The translations under genes were made by a program, and so were the position numbers. Shown here piece by piece: positions 46,915 through 55,830 of a stretch of 64,000 nt of DNA. Position 1 is the stretch's first letter, and each line of letters opens with the position of its first letter. The notes below the pieces were generated by a model, which saw only the letters and a program-made list of their open reading frames with translations, was not told the origin of the DNA and ran no database searches. Origin of the DNA: Brienomyrus brachyistius. Its lineage: Eukaryota; Chordata; Actinopteri; Osteoglossiformes; Mormyridae. The stretch covers positions 21,314,461 through 21,378,460 of the forward strand of contig NC_064548.1 in assembly GCF_023856365.1 (NCBI RefSeq), read 5' to 3'.

Positions 46915-46987
46915 CACCCCAGATGGGACTTGAACCCACAATCCTTGGCTTAGGAGGCCAATGCCTTATCCATTAGGCCACTGGGGC
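46915..46987 (-). tRNA. trnar-ccu: tRNA-Arg (CCU), class A2
   Basis: Copy 136, first unit of the K domain; 3' linker GGGCAGCAC shared with copies 48 and 144. Confidence 0.93.
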
Positions 46988-47260
46988 AGAGACACAAGGA
47001 GTTTCCGGAATGTCCCTGTACTACATAGAGTGTAGTGGTTCCATATCAAGGAAGACTCAATGTTTCTCTATTACTTAACGCTTCCTAACTAGAGTATACT
47101 CAGTTTATCTGTACAAAACAATACTTATTGCTTTCAGACTGCAGGAGACTCAGTTGATTTGATCTACTACCTTATTTTTTATAAGGTAATCAGTATTTCT
47201 ACACTATATAATGACAAAATTCTATGAGCAGAAGGCGGGCACTACTTCCATGAGACGAAA

Positions 47261-47333
47261 CACCCCAGATGGGACTTGAACCCACAACCCTTGGCTTAAG
47301 AGGCCAATGCCTTATCCATTAGGCCACTGGGGC
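47261..47333 (-). tRNA. trnak-cuu: tRNA with CUU anticodon on an Arg body, class K (G46)
   Basis: Copy 137. The single change C35U turns the anticodon loop into CUCUUAA, so the anticodon is CUU, reading lysine codon AAG. Cloverleaf, A and B boxes, A20 and G73 are intact. The C35 read by ArgRS is lost, and U35 and U36, central to LysRS recognition, are present. The symbol follows the anticodon; the charged amino acid is unproven. Confidence 0.87.
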
Positions 47334-47604
47334 AGAGACACAAGGAGCTTCCGGAATGTCCCTGTACTACATAGAGTGTAGTGGTTCCATATCAAGGAAG
47401 ACTCAATGTTTCTCTATTACTTAACGCTTCCTAACTAGAGTATACTCTGTTTATCTGTACAAAACAATACTTATTGCTTTCAGACTGCAGGAGACTCAGT
47501 TGATTTGATCTACTACTTTATTTTTTATATGGCAATCAATATTTTTGGACTAATCTGGAGAATTTCTTTGACGACAAGGCATGCAGGACATGTATTACAC
47601 AAAA

Positions 47605-47677
47605 CACTCCAGATGGGACTTGAACCCACAACCCTTGGCTTAGGAGGCCAATGCCTTATCCATTAGGCCACTGAGGA
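47605..47677 (-). tRNA. trnar-ccu: tRNA-Arg (CCU)-like, class B
   Basis: Copy 138, K domain; linker GGCATGCAGG. Confidence 0.74.
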
Positions 47678-47950
47678 AGAGACACAACGGATCTCCGGAA
47701 TGTCTCTGTACTAGATAGAGTTTAGTGGTTCCATATCAAGGAAGACTCAATGTTTCTCTACTACATAATGCTTCCTAAATACAGTATACTCAGTTTATCT
47801 GTACAAAACAATACTTCGTTCTTTCAGACTGCAGGACACTGAGTTGATTTGAACTACTACCTTATTTTTTTTAAGGTAATCAATATTTCTGCACTATATA
47901 ATGACAAAATTCTATGAGCAGAAGGCGGGCAGTACTTCCATGAGACGAAA

Positions 47951-48023
47951 CACCCCAGATGGGACTTGAACCCACAATCCTTGGCTTAAGAGGCCAATGC
48001 CTTATCCATTAGGCCACTGGGGC
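47951..48023 (-). tRNA. trnak-cuu: tRNA with CUU anticodon on an Arg body, class K (A46)
   Basis: Copy 139. The same C35U change but on the A46 backbone, otherwise intact; leader GCTTCTGG. Confidence 0.87.
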
Positions 48024-48294
48024 AGAGACACAAGGAGCTTCTGGAATGTCCCTGTACTACATAGAGTGTAGTGGTTCCATATCAAGGAAGACTCAATGTT
48101 TCTCTATTACTTAACGCTTCCTAACTAGAGTATACTCTGTTTATCTGTACAAAACAATACTTATTGCTTTCAGACTGCAGGAGACTCAGTTGATTTGATC
48201 TACTACTTTATTTTTTATATGGCAATCAATATTTTTGGACTAATCTGGAGAATTTCTTTGACGACAAGGCATGCAGGACATGTATTACACAAAA

Positions 48295-48367
48295 CACTCC
48301 AGATGGGACTTGAACCCACAACCCTTGGCTTAGGAGGCCAATGCCTTATCCATTAGGCCACTGAGGA
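48295..48367 (-). tRNA. trnar-ccu: tRNA-Arg (CCU)-like, class B
   Basis: Copy 140, K domain; leader-side linker TTCCCTATC. Confidence 0.74.
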
Positions 48368-48640
48368 AGAGACACAACGGATCTCCGGAATGTCTCTGTA
48401 CTAGATAGAGTTTAGTGGTTCCCTATCAAGGAAGACTCAATGTTTCTCTACTACATAATGCTTCCTAAATACAGTATACTCAGTTTATCTGTACAAAACA
48501 ATACTTCGTTCTTTCAGACTGCAGGACACTGAGTTGATTTGAACTACTACCTTATTTTTTTTAAGGTAATCAATATTTCTGCACTATATAATGACAAAAT
48601 TCTATGAGCAGAAGGCGGGCAGTACTTCCATGAGACGAAA

Positions 48641-48713
48641 CACCCCAGATGGGACTTGAACCCACAATCCTTGGCTTAGGAGGCCAATGCCTTATCCATT
48701 AGGCCACTGGGGC
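48641..48713 (-). tRNA. trnar-ccu: tRNA-Arg (CCU), class A2
   Basis: Copy 141, K domain. Confidence 0.93.
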
Positions 48714-48984
48714 AGAGACACATGGGGTCTCCGGAATGTCCCTGTACTACATAGAGTGTAGTGGTTCCATATCAAGGAAGACTCAATGTTTCTCTATTAC
48801 TTAACGCTTCCTAACTAGAGTATACTCTGTTTATCTGTACAAAACAATACTTATTGCTTTCAGACTGCAGGAGACTCAGTTGATTTGATCTACTACTTTA
48901 TTTTTTATATGGTAATCAATATTTCTGAACTAATCGGGAGAATTTCTTTGACGACAAGGGAAGCAGGATATGTATTACACGAAA

Positions 48985-49057
48985 CACCCCAGATGGGACT
49001 TGAACCCACAACCCTTGGCTTAGGAGGCCAATGCCTTATCCATTAGGCCACTGAGGA
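48985..49057 (-). tRNA. trnar-ccu: tRNA-Arg (CCU)-like, class B4
   Basis: Copy 142. Type copy of B4: G70 restores 3:70, U1-U72 and U4-G69 remain, and T4 is replaced by TTTC. The linker is also diverged (AATCGGGAG, CAGGATATG). Confidence 0.7.
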
Positions 49058-49330
49058 AGAGACACAATGGATCTCCGGAATGTCTCTGTACTAGATAGAG
49101 TTTAGTGGTTCCATATCAAGGAAGACTCAATGTTTCTCTACTACATAATGCTTCCTAAATACAGTATACTCAGTTTATCTGTACAAAACAATACTTAGTT
49201 CTTTCAGACTGCAGGACACTGAGTTGATTTGAACTACTACCTTATTTTTTTTAAGGTAATCAATATTTCTGCACTATATAATGACAAAATTCTATGAGCA
49301 GAAGGCGGGCAGTACTTCCATGAGACTAAA

Positions 49331-49403
49331 CACCCAAGATGGGACTAGAACCCACAATCCTTGGCTTAGGAGGCCAATGCCTTATCCATTAGGCCACTGG
49401 GGC
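49331..49403 (-). tRNA. trnar-ccu: tRNA-Arg (CCU)-like, class A6
   Basis: Copy 143, K domain. Confidence 0.66.
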
Positions 49404-49676
49404 AGAGACACATGGGGTCTCCGGAATGTCCCTGTACTACATAGAGTGTAGTGGTTCCATATCAAGGAAGACTCAATGTTTCTCTATTACTTAACGCTTC
49501 CTAACTAGAGTATACTCAGTTTATCTGTACAAAACAATACTTAGTTCTTTCAGACTGCAGGAGACTCAGTTGATTTGAACTACTACCTTATTTTTTTTAA
49601 GGTAATCAATATTTCTGCACTATATAATGACAAAATTCTATGAGCAGAAGGCGGGCAGCACTTCCATGAGACGAAA

Positions 49677-49749
49677 CACCCCAGATGGGACTTGAACCCA
49701 CAATCCTTGGCTTAGGAGGCCAATGCCTTATCCATTAGGCCACTGGGGC
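49677..49749 (-). tRNA. trnar-ccu: tRNA-Arg (CCU), class A2
   Basis: Copy 144, first unit of the second K block. Confidence 0.93.
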
Positions 49750-50022
49750 AGAGACACAAGGAGTTTCCGGAATGTCCCTGTACTACATAGAGTGTAGTGG
49801 TTCCATATCAAGGAAGACTCAATGTTTCTCTATTACTTAACGCTTCCTAACTAGAGTATACTCAGTTTATCTGTACAAAACAATACTTATTGCTTTCAGA
49901 CTGCAGGAGACTCAGTTGATTTGATCTACTACCTTATTTTTTATAAGGTAATCAGTATTTCTACACTATATAATGACAAAATTCTATGAGCAGAAGGCGG
50001 GCACTACTTCCATGAGACGAAA

Positions 50023-50095
50023 CACCCCAGATGGGACTTGAACCCACAACCCTTGGCTTAAGAGGCCAATGCCTTATCCATTAGGCCACTGGGGC
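50023..50095 (-). tRNA. trnak-cuu: tRNA with CUU anticodon on an Arg body, class K (G46)
   Basis: Copy 145; matches copy 137. Confidence 0.87.
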
Positions 50096-50366
50096 AGAGA
50101 CACAAGGAGCTTCCGGAATGTCCCTGTACTACATAGAGTGTAGTGGTTCCATATCAAGGAAGACTCAATGTTTCTCTATTACTTAACGCTTCCTAACTAG
50201 AGTATACTCTGTTTATCTGTACAAAACAATACTTATTGCTTTCAGACTGCAGGAGACTCAGTTGATTTGATCTACTACTTTATTTTTTATATGGCAATCA
50301 ATATTTTTGGACTAATCTGGAGAATTTCTTTGACGACAAGGCATGCAGGACATGTATTACACAAAA

Positions 50367-50439
50367 CACTCCAGATGGGACTTGAACCCACAACCCTTGG
50401 CTTAGGAGGCCAATGCCTTATCCATTAGGCCACTGAGGA
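50367..50439 (-). tRNA. trnar-ccu: tRNA-Arg (CCU)-like, class B
   Basis: Copy 146, K domain. Confidence 0.74.
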
Positions 50440-50712
50440 AGAGACACAACGGATCTCCGGAATGTCTCTGTACTAGATAGAGTTTAGTGGTTCCATATCA
50501 AGGAAGACTCAATGTTTCTCTACTACATAATGCTTCCTAAATACAGTATACTCAGTTTATCTGTACAAAACAATACTTCGTTCTTTCAGACTGCAGGACA
50601 CTGAGTTGATTTGAACTACTACCTTATTTTTTTTAAGGTAATCAATATTTCTGCACTATATAATGACAAAATTCTATGAGCAGAAGGCGGGCAGTACTTC
50701 CATGAGACGAAA

Positions 50713-50785
50713 CACCCCAGATGGGACTTGAACCCACAATCCTTGGCTTAAGAGGCCAATGCCTTATCCATTAGGCCACTGGGGC
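50713..50785 (-). tRNA. trnak-cuu: tRNA with CUU anticodon on an Arg body, class K (A46)
   Basis: Copy 147; leader ACACGGAG. Confidence 0.87.
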
Positions 50786-51056
50786 AGAGACACACGGAGC
50801 TTCCGGAATGTCCCTGTACTACATAGAGTGTAGTGGTTCCATATCAAGGAAGACTCAATGTTTCTCTATTACTTAACGCTTCCTAACTAGAGTATACTCT
50901 GTTTATCTGTACAAAACAATACTTATTGCTTTCAGACTGCAGGAGACTCAGTTGATTTGATCTACTACTTTATTTTTTATATGGCAATCAATATTTTTGG
51001 ACTAATCTGGAGAATTTCTTTGACGACAAGGCATGCAGGACATGTATTACACAAAA

Positions 51057-51129
51057 CACTCCAGATGGGACTTGAACCCACAACCCTTGGCTTAGGAGGC
51101 CAATGCCTTATCCATTAGGCCACTGAGGA
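51057..51129 (-). tRNA. trnar-ccu: tRNA-Arg (CCU)-like, class B
   Basis: Copy 148, K domain. Confidence 0.74.
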
Positions 51130-51402
51130 AGAGACACAACGGATCTCCGGAATGTCTCTGTACTAGATAGAGTTTAGTGGTTCCATATCAAGGAAGACTC
51201 AATGTTTCTCTACTACATAATGCTTCCTAAATACAGTATACTCAGTTTCTCTGTACAAAACAATACTTCGTTCTTTCAGACTGCAGGACACTGAGTTGAT
51301 TTGAACTACTACCTTATTTTTTTTAAGGTAATCAATATTTCTGCACTATATAATGACAAAATTCTATGAGCAGAAGGCGGGCAGTACTTCCATGAGACGA
51401 AA

Positions 51403-51475
51403 CACCCCAGATGGGACTTGAACCCACAATCCTTGGCTTAAGAGGCCAATGCCTTATCCATTAGGCCACTGGGGC
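51403..51475 (-). tRNA. trnak-cuu: tRNA with CUU anticodon on an Arg body, class K (A46)
   Basis: Copy 149; leader GCTTCTGG as in copy 139, part of the extra K-B pair of the second block. Confidence 0.87.
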
Positions 51476-51746
51476 AGAGACACAAGGAGCTTCTGGAATG
51501 TCCCTGTACTACATAGAGTGTAGTGGTTCCATATCAAGGAAGACTCAATGTTTCTCTATTACTTAACGCTTCCTAACTAGAGTATACTCTGTTTATCTGT
51601 ACAAAACAATACTTATTGCTTTCAGACTGCAGGAGACTCAGTTGATTTGATCTACTACTTTATTTTTTATATGGCAATCAATATTTTTGGACTAATCTGG
51701 AGAATTTCTTTGACGACAAGGCATGCAGGACATGTATTACACAAAA

Positions 51747-51819
51747 CACTCCAGATGGGACTTGAACCCACAACCCTTGGCTTAGGAGGCCAATGCCTTA
51801 TCCATTAGGCCACTGAGGA
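51747..51819 (-). tRNA. trnar-ccu: tRNA-Arg (CCU)-like, class B
   Basis: Copy 150, K domain; linker TTCCCTATC as in copy 140. Confidence 0.74.
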
Positions 51820-52092
51820 AGAGACACAACGGATCTCCGGAATGTCTCTGTACTAGATAGAGTTTAGTGGTTCCCTATCAAGGAAGACTCAATGTTTCTC
51901 TACTACATAATGCTTCCTAAATACAGTATACTCAGTTTATCTGTACAAAACAATACTTCGTTCTTTCAGACTGCAGGACACTGAGTTGATTTGAACTACT
52001 ACCTTATTTTTTTTAAGGTAATCAATATTTCTGCACTATATAATGACAAAATTCTATGAGCAGAAGGCGGGCAGTACTTCCATGAGACGAAA

Positions 52093-52165
52093 CACCCCAG
52101 ATGGGACTTGAACCCACAATCCTTGGCTTAGGAGGCCAATGCCTTATCCATTAGGCCACTGGGGC
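52093..52165 (-). tRNA. trnar-ccu: tRNA-Arg (CCU), class A2
   Basis: Copy 151, K domain. Confidence 0.93.
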
Positions 52166-52436
52166 AGAGACACATGGGGTCTCCGGAATGTCCCTGTACT
52201 ACATAGAGTGTAGTGGTTCCATATCAAGGAAGACTCAATGTTTCTCTATTACTTAACGCTTCCTAACTAGAGTATACTCTGTTTATCTGTACAAAACAAT
52301 ACTTATTGCTTTCAGACTGCAGGAGACTCAGTTGATTTGATCTACTACTTTATTTTTTATATGGTAATCAATATTTCTGAACTAATCGGGAGAATTTCTT
52401 TGACGACAAGGGAAGCAGGATATGTATTACACGAAA

Positions 52437-52509
52437 CACCCCAGATGGGACTTGAACCCACAACCCTTGGCTTAGGAGGCCAATGCCTTATCCATTAGGC
52501 CACTGAGGA
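52437..52509 (-). tRNA. trnar-ccu: tRNA-Arg (CCU)-like, class B4
   Basis: Copy 152; linker divergence as in copy 142. Confidence 0.7.
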
Positions 52510-52782
52510 AGAGACACAACGGATCTCCGGAATGTCTCTGTACTAGATAGAGTTTAGTGGTTCCATATCAAGGAAGACTCAATGTTTCTCTACTACATAA
52601 TGCTTCCTAAATACAGTATACTCAGTTTATCTGTACAAAACAATACTTAGTTCTTTCAGACTGCAGGACACTGAGTTGATTTGAACTACTACCTTATTTT
52701 TTTTAAGGTAATCAATATTTCTGCACTATATAATGACAAAATTCTATGAGCAGAAGGCGGGCAGTACTTCCATGAGACGAAA

Positions 52783-52855
52783 CACCCCAGATGGGACTAG
52801 AACCCACAATCCTTGGCTTGGGAGGCCAATGCCTTATCCATTAGGCCACGGGGGC
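52783..52855 (-). tRNA. tRNA with CCC anticodon on an Arg body, class A3 with A6C
   Basis: Copy 153. A6C adds a C6-U67 mismatch to the A3 changes. It is the rightmost CCC copy and stands outside a block. Confidence 0.7.
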
Positions 52856-53128
52856 AGAGACACAAGGAGTTTCCGGAATGTCCCTGTACTACATAGAGTG
52901 TAGTGGTTCCATATCAAGGAAGACTCAATGTTTCTCTATTACTTAACGCTTCCTAACTAGAGTATACTCTGTTTATCTGTACAAAACAATACTTATTGCT
53001 TTCAGACTGCAGGAGACTCAGTTGATTTGATCTACTACCTTATTGTTAATAAGGTAATCAGTATTTCTGCACTATATAATGACAAAATTCTATGAGCAGA
53101 AGGCGGGCACTACTTCCATGAGATGAAA

Positions 53129-53201
53129 CACCCCAGATGGGACTTGAACCCACAACCCTTGGCTTAGGAGGCCAATGCCTTATCCATTAGGCCACTGGGG
53201 C
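53129..53201 (-). tRNA. trnar-ccu: tRNA-Arg (CCU), class A1
   Basis: Copy 154; linker hairpin altered (CCTTATTGTTAATAAGG). Confidence 0.93.
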
Positions 53202-53474
53202 AGAGACACAAGGAGCTTCCGGAATGTCCCTGTACTACATAGAGTGTAGTGGTTCTATATCAAGGAAGACTCAATGTTTCTCTATTACTTAACGCTTCCT
53301 AACTAGAGTATACTCAGTTTATCTGTACAAAACAATACTTATTGCTTTCAGACTGCAGGAGACTCAGTTGATTTGATCTACTACCTTATTTTTTATAAGG
53401 TAATCAGTATTTCTGCACTATATAATGACAAAATTCTATGAGCAGAAGGCGGGCACTACTTCCATGAGACGAAA

Positions 53475-53547
53475 CACCCCAGATGGGACTTGAACCCACA
53501 ACCCTTGGCTTAGGAGGCCAATGCCTTATCCATTAGGCCACTGGGGC
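53475..53547 (-). tRNA. trnar-ccu: tRNA-Arg (CCU), class A1
   Basis: Copy 155; the last intact A1 before unique DNA. Confidence 0.93.
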
Positions 53548-53818
53548 AGAGACACAAGGAGCGTCCGGAATGTCCCTGTACTACATAGAGTGTAATGGTT
53601 CCATATCAAGGAAGACTCAATGTTTCTCTATTACTTAACGCTTCCTAACTAGAGTATACTCTGTTTATCTGTACAAAACAATACTTATTGCTTTAAGACT
53701 GCAGGAGACTCAGTAGATTTGATCTACCACTGTATTTTTTATATGGTAATCAATATTTCTGGACTAATCAGGAGAATTTCTTTGACGACAAGGCAACTAG
53801 GACATGTATTACACAAAA

Positions 53819-53891
53819 CACCCCAGATGGGACTTGAACCCACAACCCTTGGCTTAGGAGGCCAATGCCTTATCCATTAGGCCACTGAGGA
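53819..53891 (-). tRNA. trnar-ccu: tRNA-Arg (CCU)-like, class B3
   Basis: Copy 156. Class B 5' strand with G70 and an intact B box; T4 follows G73. Confidence 0.74.
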
Positions 53892-54164
53892 AGAGACACA
53901 ACGGACCTCCGGAATGTCTCTGTACTAGATAGAGTTTAGTGGTTCCATATCAAGGAAGACTCAATGTTTCTCTACTACATAATGCTTCCTAACTACAGTA
54001 TACTCAGTTTATCTGTACAAAACAATACTTAGTTCTTTCAGACTGCAGGACACTGAGTTGATTTGAACTACTACCTTATTTTTTTTAAGGTAATCAATAT
54101 TTCTGCACTATATAATGACAAAATTCTATGAGCAGAAGGCTGGCAGTACTTCCATGAGACGAAA

Positions 54165-54237
54165 CACCCCAGATGGGACTTGAACCCACAATCCTTGGCT
54201 TAGGAGGCCAATGCCTTATCCATTAGGCCACTGGGGC
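54165..54237 (-). tRNA. trnar-ccu: tRNA-Arg (CCU), class A2
   Basis: Copy 157. Confidence 0.92.
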
Positions 54238-54510
54238 AGAGACACAACGAGTTTCCGGAATGTCCCTGTACTACATAGAGTGTAGTGGTTCCATATCAAG
54301 GAAGACTCAATGTTTCTCTATTACTTAACGCTTCTTAACTAGAGTATACTCAGTTTATCTGTACAAAACAATACTTATTGCTTTCAGACTGCAGGAGAAT
54401 CAGTTGATTTGATCTACTACCTTATTTTTTATAAGGTAATCAATATTTCTGCACTATATAATGACAATATTCTATAAGCACAAGGCAGGCAATACTTCCA
54501 TGAGACGAAA

Positions 54511-54577
54511 CACCCCAGATGGGACTTGAACCCACAATCCTTGGCTTAGGAGGCCAATGCCTTATCCATTAGGCCAC
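54511..54577 (-). pseudogene. tRNA-Arg (CCU), 5' truncated, fused behind copy 159
   Basis: Copy 158. Body from G7 to G73 is of class A2, but acceptor positions 1-6 are missing. Four bases after G7 copy 159 begins, so on the minus strand copy 159 runs straight into this one. About 275 bp of linker is deleted. Confidence 0.82.
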
Positions 54578-54581
54578 GAAG

Positions 54582-54654
54582 CACCCCAGATGGGACTTGA
54601 ACCCACAACCCTTGGCTTAGGAGGCCAATGCCTTATCCATTAGGCCACTGAGGA
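54582..54654 (-). tRNA. trnar-ccu: tRNA-Arg (CCU)-like, class B4, upstream half of a fused pair
   Basis: Copy 159. G70 restored, U1-U72 remains. G73 is followed by CTTCG and then copy 158, so there is no terminator between the two. Confidence 0.7.
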
Positions 54655-54927
54655 AGAGACACAACGGATCTCCGGAATGTCTCTGTACTAGATAGAGTTT
54701 AGTGGTTCCATATCAAGGAAGACTCAATGTTTCTCTACTACATAATGCTTCCTAAATACAGTATACTCAGTTTATCTGTACAAAACAATACTTAGTTCTT
54801 TCAGACTGCAGGACACTGAGTTGATTTGAACTACTACCTTATTTTTTTTAAGGTAATCAATATTTCTGCACTATATAATGACAAAATTCTATGAGCAGAA
54901 GGCGGGCAGTACTTCCATGAGACTAAA

Positions 54928-55000
54928 CACCCCAGATGGGACTAGAACCCACAATCCTTGGCTTAGGAGGCCAATGCCTTATCCATTAGGCCACTGGGGC
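54928..55000 (-). tRNA. trnar-ccu: tRNA-Arg (CCU)-like, class A4
   Basis: Copy 160; leader-side linker has GACTGCGGGAG. Confidence 0.74.
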
Positions 55001-55273
55001 AGAGACACATGGGGTCTCCGGAATGTCCCTGTACTACATAGAGTGTAGTGGTTCCATATCAAGGAAGACTCAATGTTTCTCTATTACTTAACGCTTCCTA
55101 ACTAGAGTATACTCAGTTTATCTGTACAAAACAATACTTAGTTCTTTCAGACTGCGGGAGACTCAGTTGATTTGAACTACTACCTTATTTTTTTTAAGGT
55201 AATCAATATTTCTGCACTATATAATGACAAAATTCTATGAGCAGAAGGTGGGCAGTACTTCCATGAGACGAAA

Positions 55274-55346
55274 CACCCCAGATGGGACTTGAACCCACAA
55301 TCCTTGGTTTAAGAGGGCCATTCCTTATCCATTTGGCCAGTGAGGC
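55274..55346 (-). pseudogene. Degenerate tRNA-Arg copy at the array edge
   Basis: Copy 161. G7C breaks 7:66, and the anticodon stem has several mismatches (UGGCC against ACCAA). The loop reads CUCUUAA, so CUU again. The T arm and 3' acceptor strand are intact. It is the oldest-looking copy and marks the array boundary. Confidence 0.85.
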
Positions 55347-55500
55347 AGAGACATGATGTGTCCCCAGAATGTCTCTGTACTACATCGAGTTTAGTGGTTC
55401 CATATCAAGGAAGACTGAATCTTTCTATTTTACTTAATGCTTTTTAACTACAGTGTACTCACTTTATCTGTATAAAACAAAACTTAGTGTTTAGTATTTT
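55347..55500. repeat. Decayed array linker at the right boundary
   Basis: Still alignable to the linker (GTACTACAT, GGTTCCATATCAAGGAAG, TTAACTACAG) with many substitutions, then similarity fades. No tRNA follows. Confidence 0.8.
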
Positions 55501-55569
55501 TTAATGTAGTCAATATTTCTCTACAATGAGATATGCTTTAAAGCCGCAGCATATTACGGAAATTCGTCA

Positions 55570-55830
55570 CACGCCAGGTGTGTCTCTATACTACATAAAG
55601 CTCAGTGGTTCCATATCACTGCTGGGTCAATGTTTCTGTATTACTCAATGCTTAGTGTTTCCTATCTACATTGTACTATATATAGAATGATTTCTGTTTC
55701 TATACTGCAGTATATTCAGTGTTTCTGTACTAAAGAACCTCTGATGTTTTCATATTACAATAAGCTCAGTGTGTCTGTGGTGCTGAGTGTTTCCTGTACT
55801 GCCCAGTACTCTGCTTCTTCCTCGTCCCGC
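55570..55830. repeat. Degenerate linker-like short repeats
   Basis: GGTTCCATATCA, CTCAATG and CTCAGTGTTTCTGTACT-like words recur at irregular intervals of a few tens of bases. This looks like ancestral material from which the array linker derives. The open frame here is a by-product of low complexity. Confidence 0.55.

Larger units (their letters stand above)
46915..52782 (-). repeat. K domain: two related blocks rich in CUU-anticodon copies
   Basis: Block one (copies 136-143) is A2-K-B-K-B-A2-B4-A6. Block two (144-152) is A2-K-B-K-B-K-B-A2-B4 and has one extra K-B pair. Both carry GGCATGCAGG linkers before B copies and share a TTCCCTATC linker change (near 48420 and 51873). Confidence 0.85.
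1..55346 (-). repeat. Tandem array of 161 tRNA-Arg-type genes
   Basis: A 73-nt tRNA recurs head-to-tail every 343-346 bp, or every 382-383 bp where the linker carries a 36-bp insertion. There are two exceptions, at spacings of 234 and 71 bp. All copies are on the minus strand, so the 5' flank of each gene lies at higher coordinates. The consensus keeps an A box fitting TRGYNNARNGG and a B box fitting GGTTCRANNCC, the internal RNA polymerase III promoter elements. In A-type copies G73 is followed only by TTTC, and the next T4 lies about 41 nt downstream. In most B-type copies T4 follows G73 directly. By hand count: 47 plain A1, 1 A1 with an acceptor change, 11 A1t, 14 A2 (1 truncated), 12 A3, 8 A4, 15 A5, 4 A6, 5 K, 41 with the B 5' acceptor strand, 1 B/A hybrid, 1 edge pseudogene and 1 copy cut by the window. 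Confidence 0.97.

Noticed and set aside
1..55346. CRISPR-like regular repeat and spacer pattern
   Set aside because: The 73-bp element is a tRNA, the spacers are themselves repeats of each other, and there are no cas genes; the context is eukaryotic.
1..55346. tRNA-derived SINE cluster or 5S-type repeat
   Set aside because: There is no SINE body, A-tail or target-site duplication; the units are head-to-tail with constant spacing and no 5S sequence.
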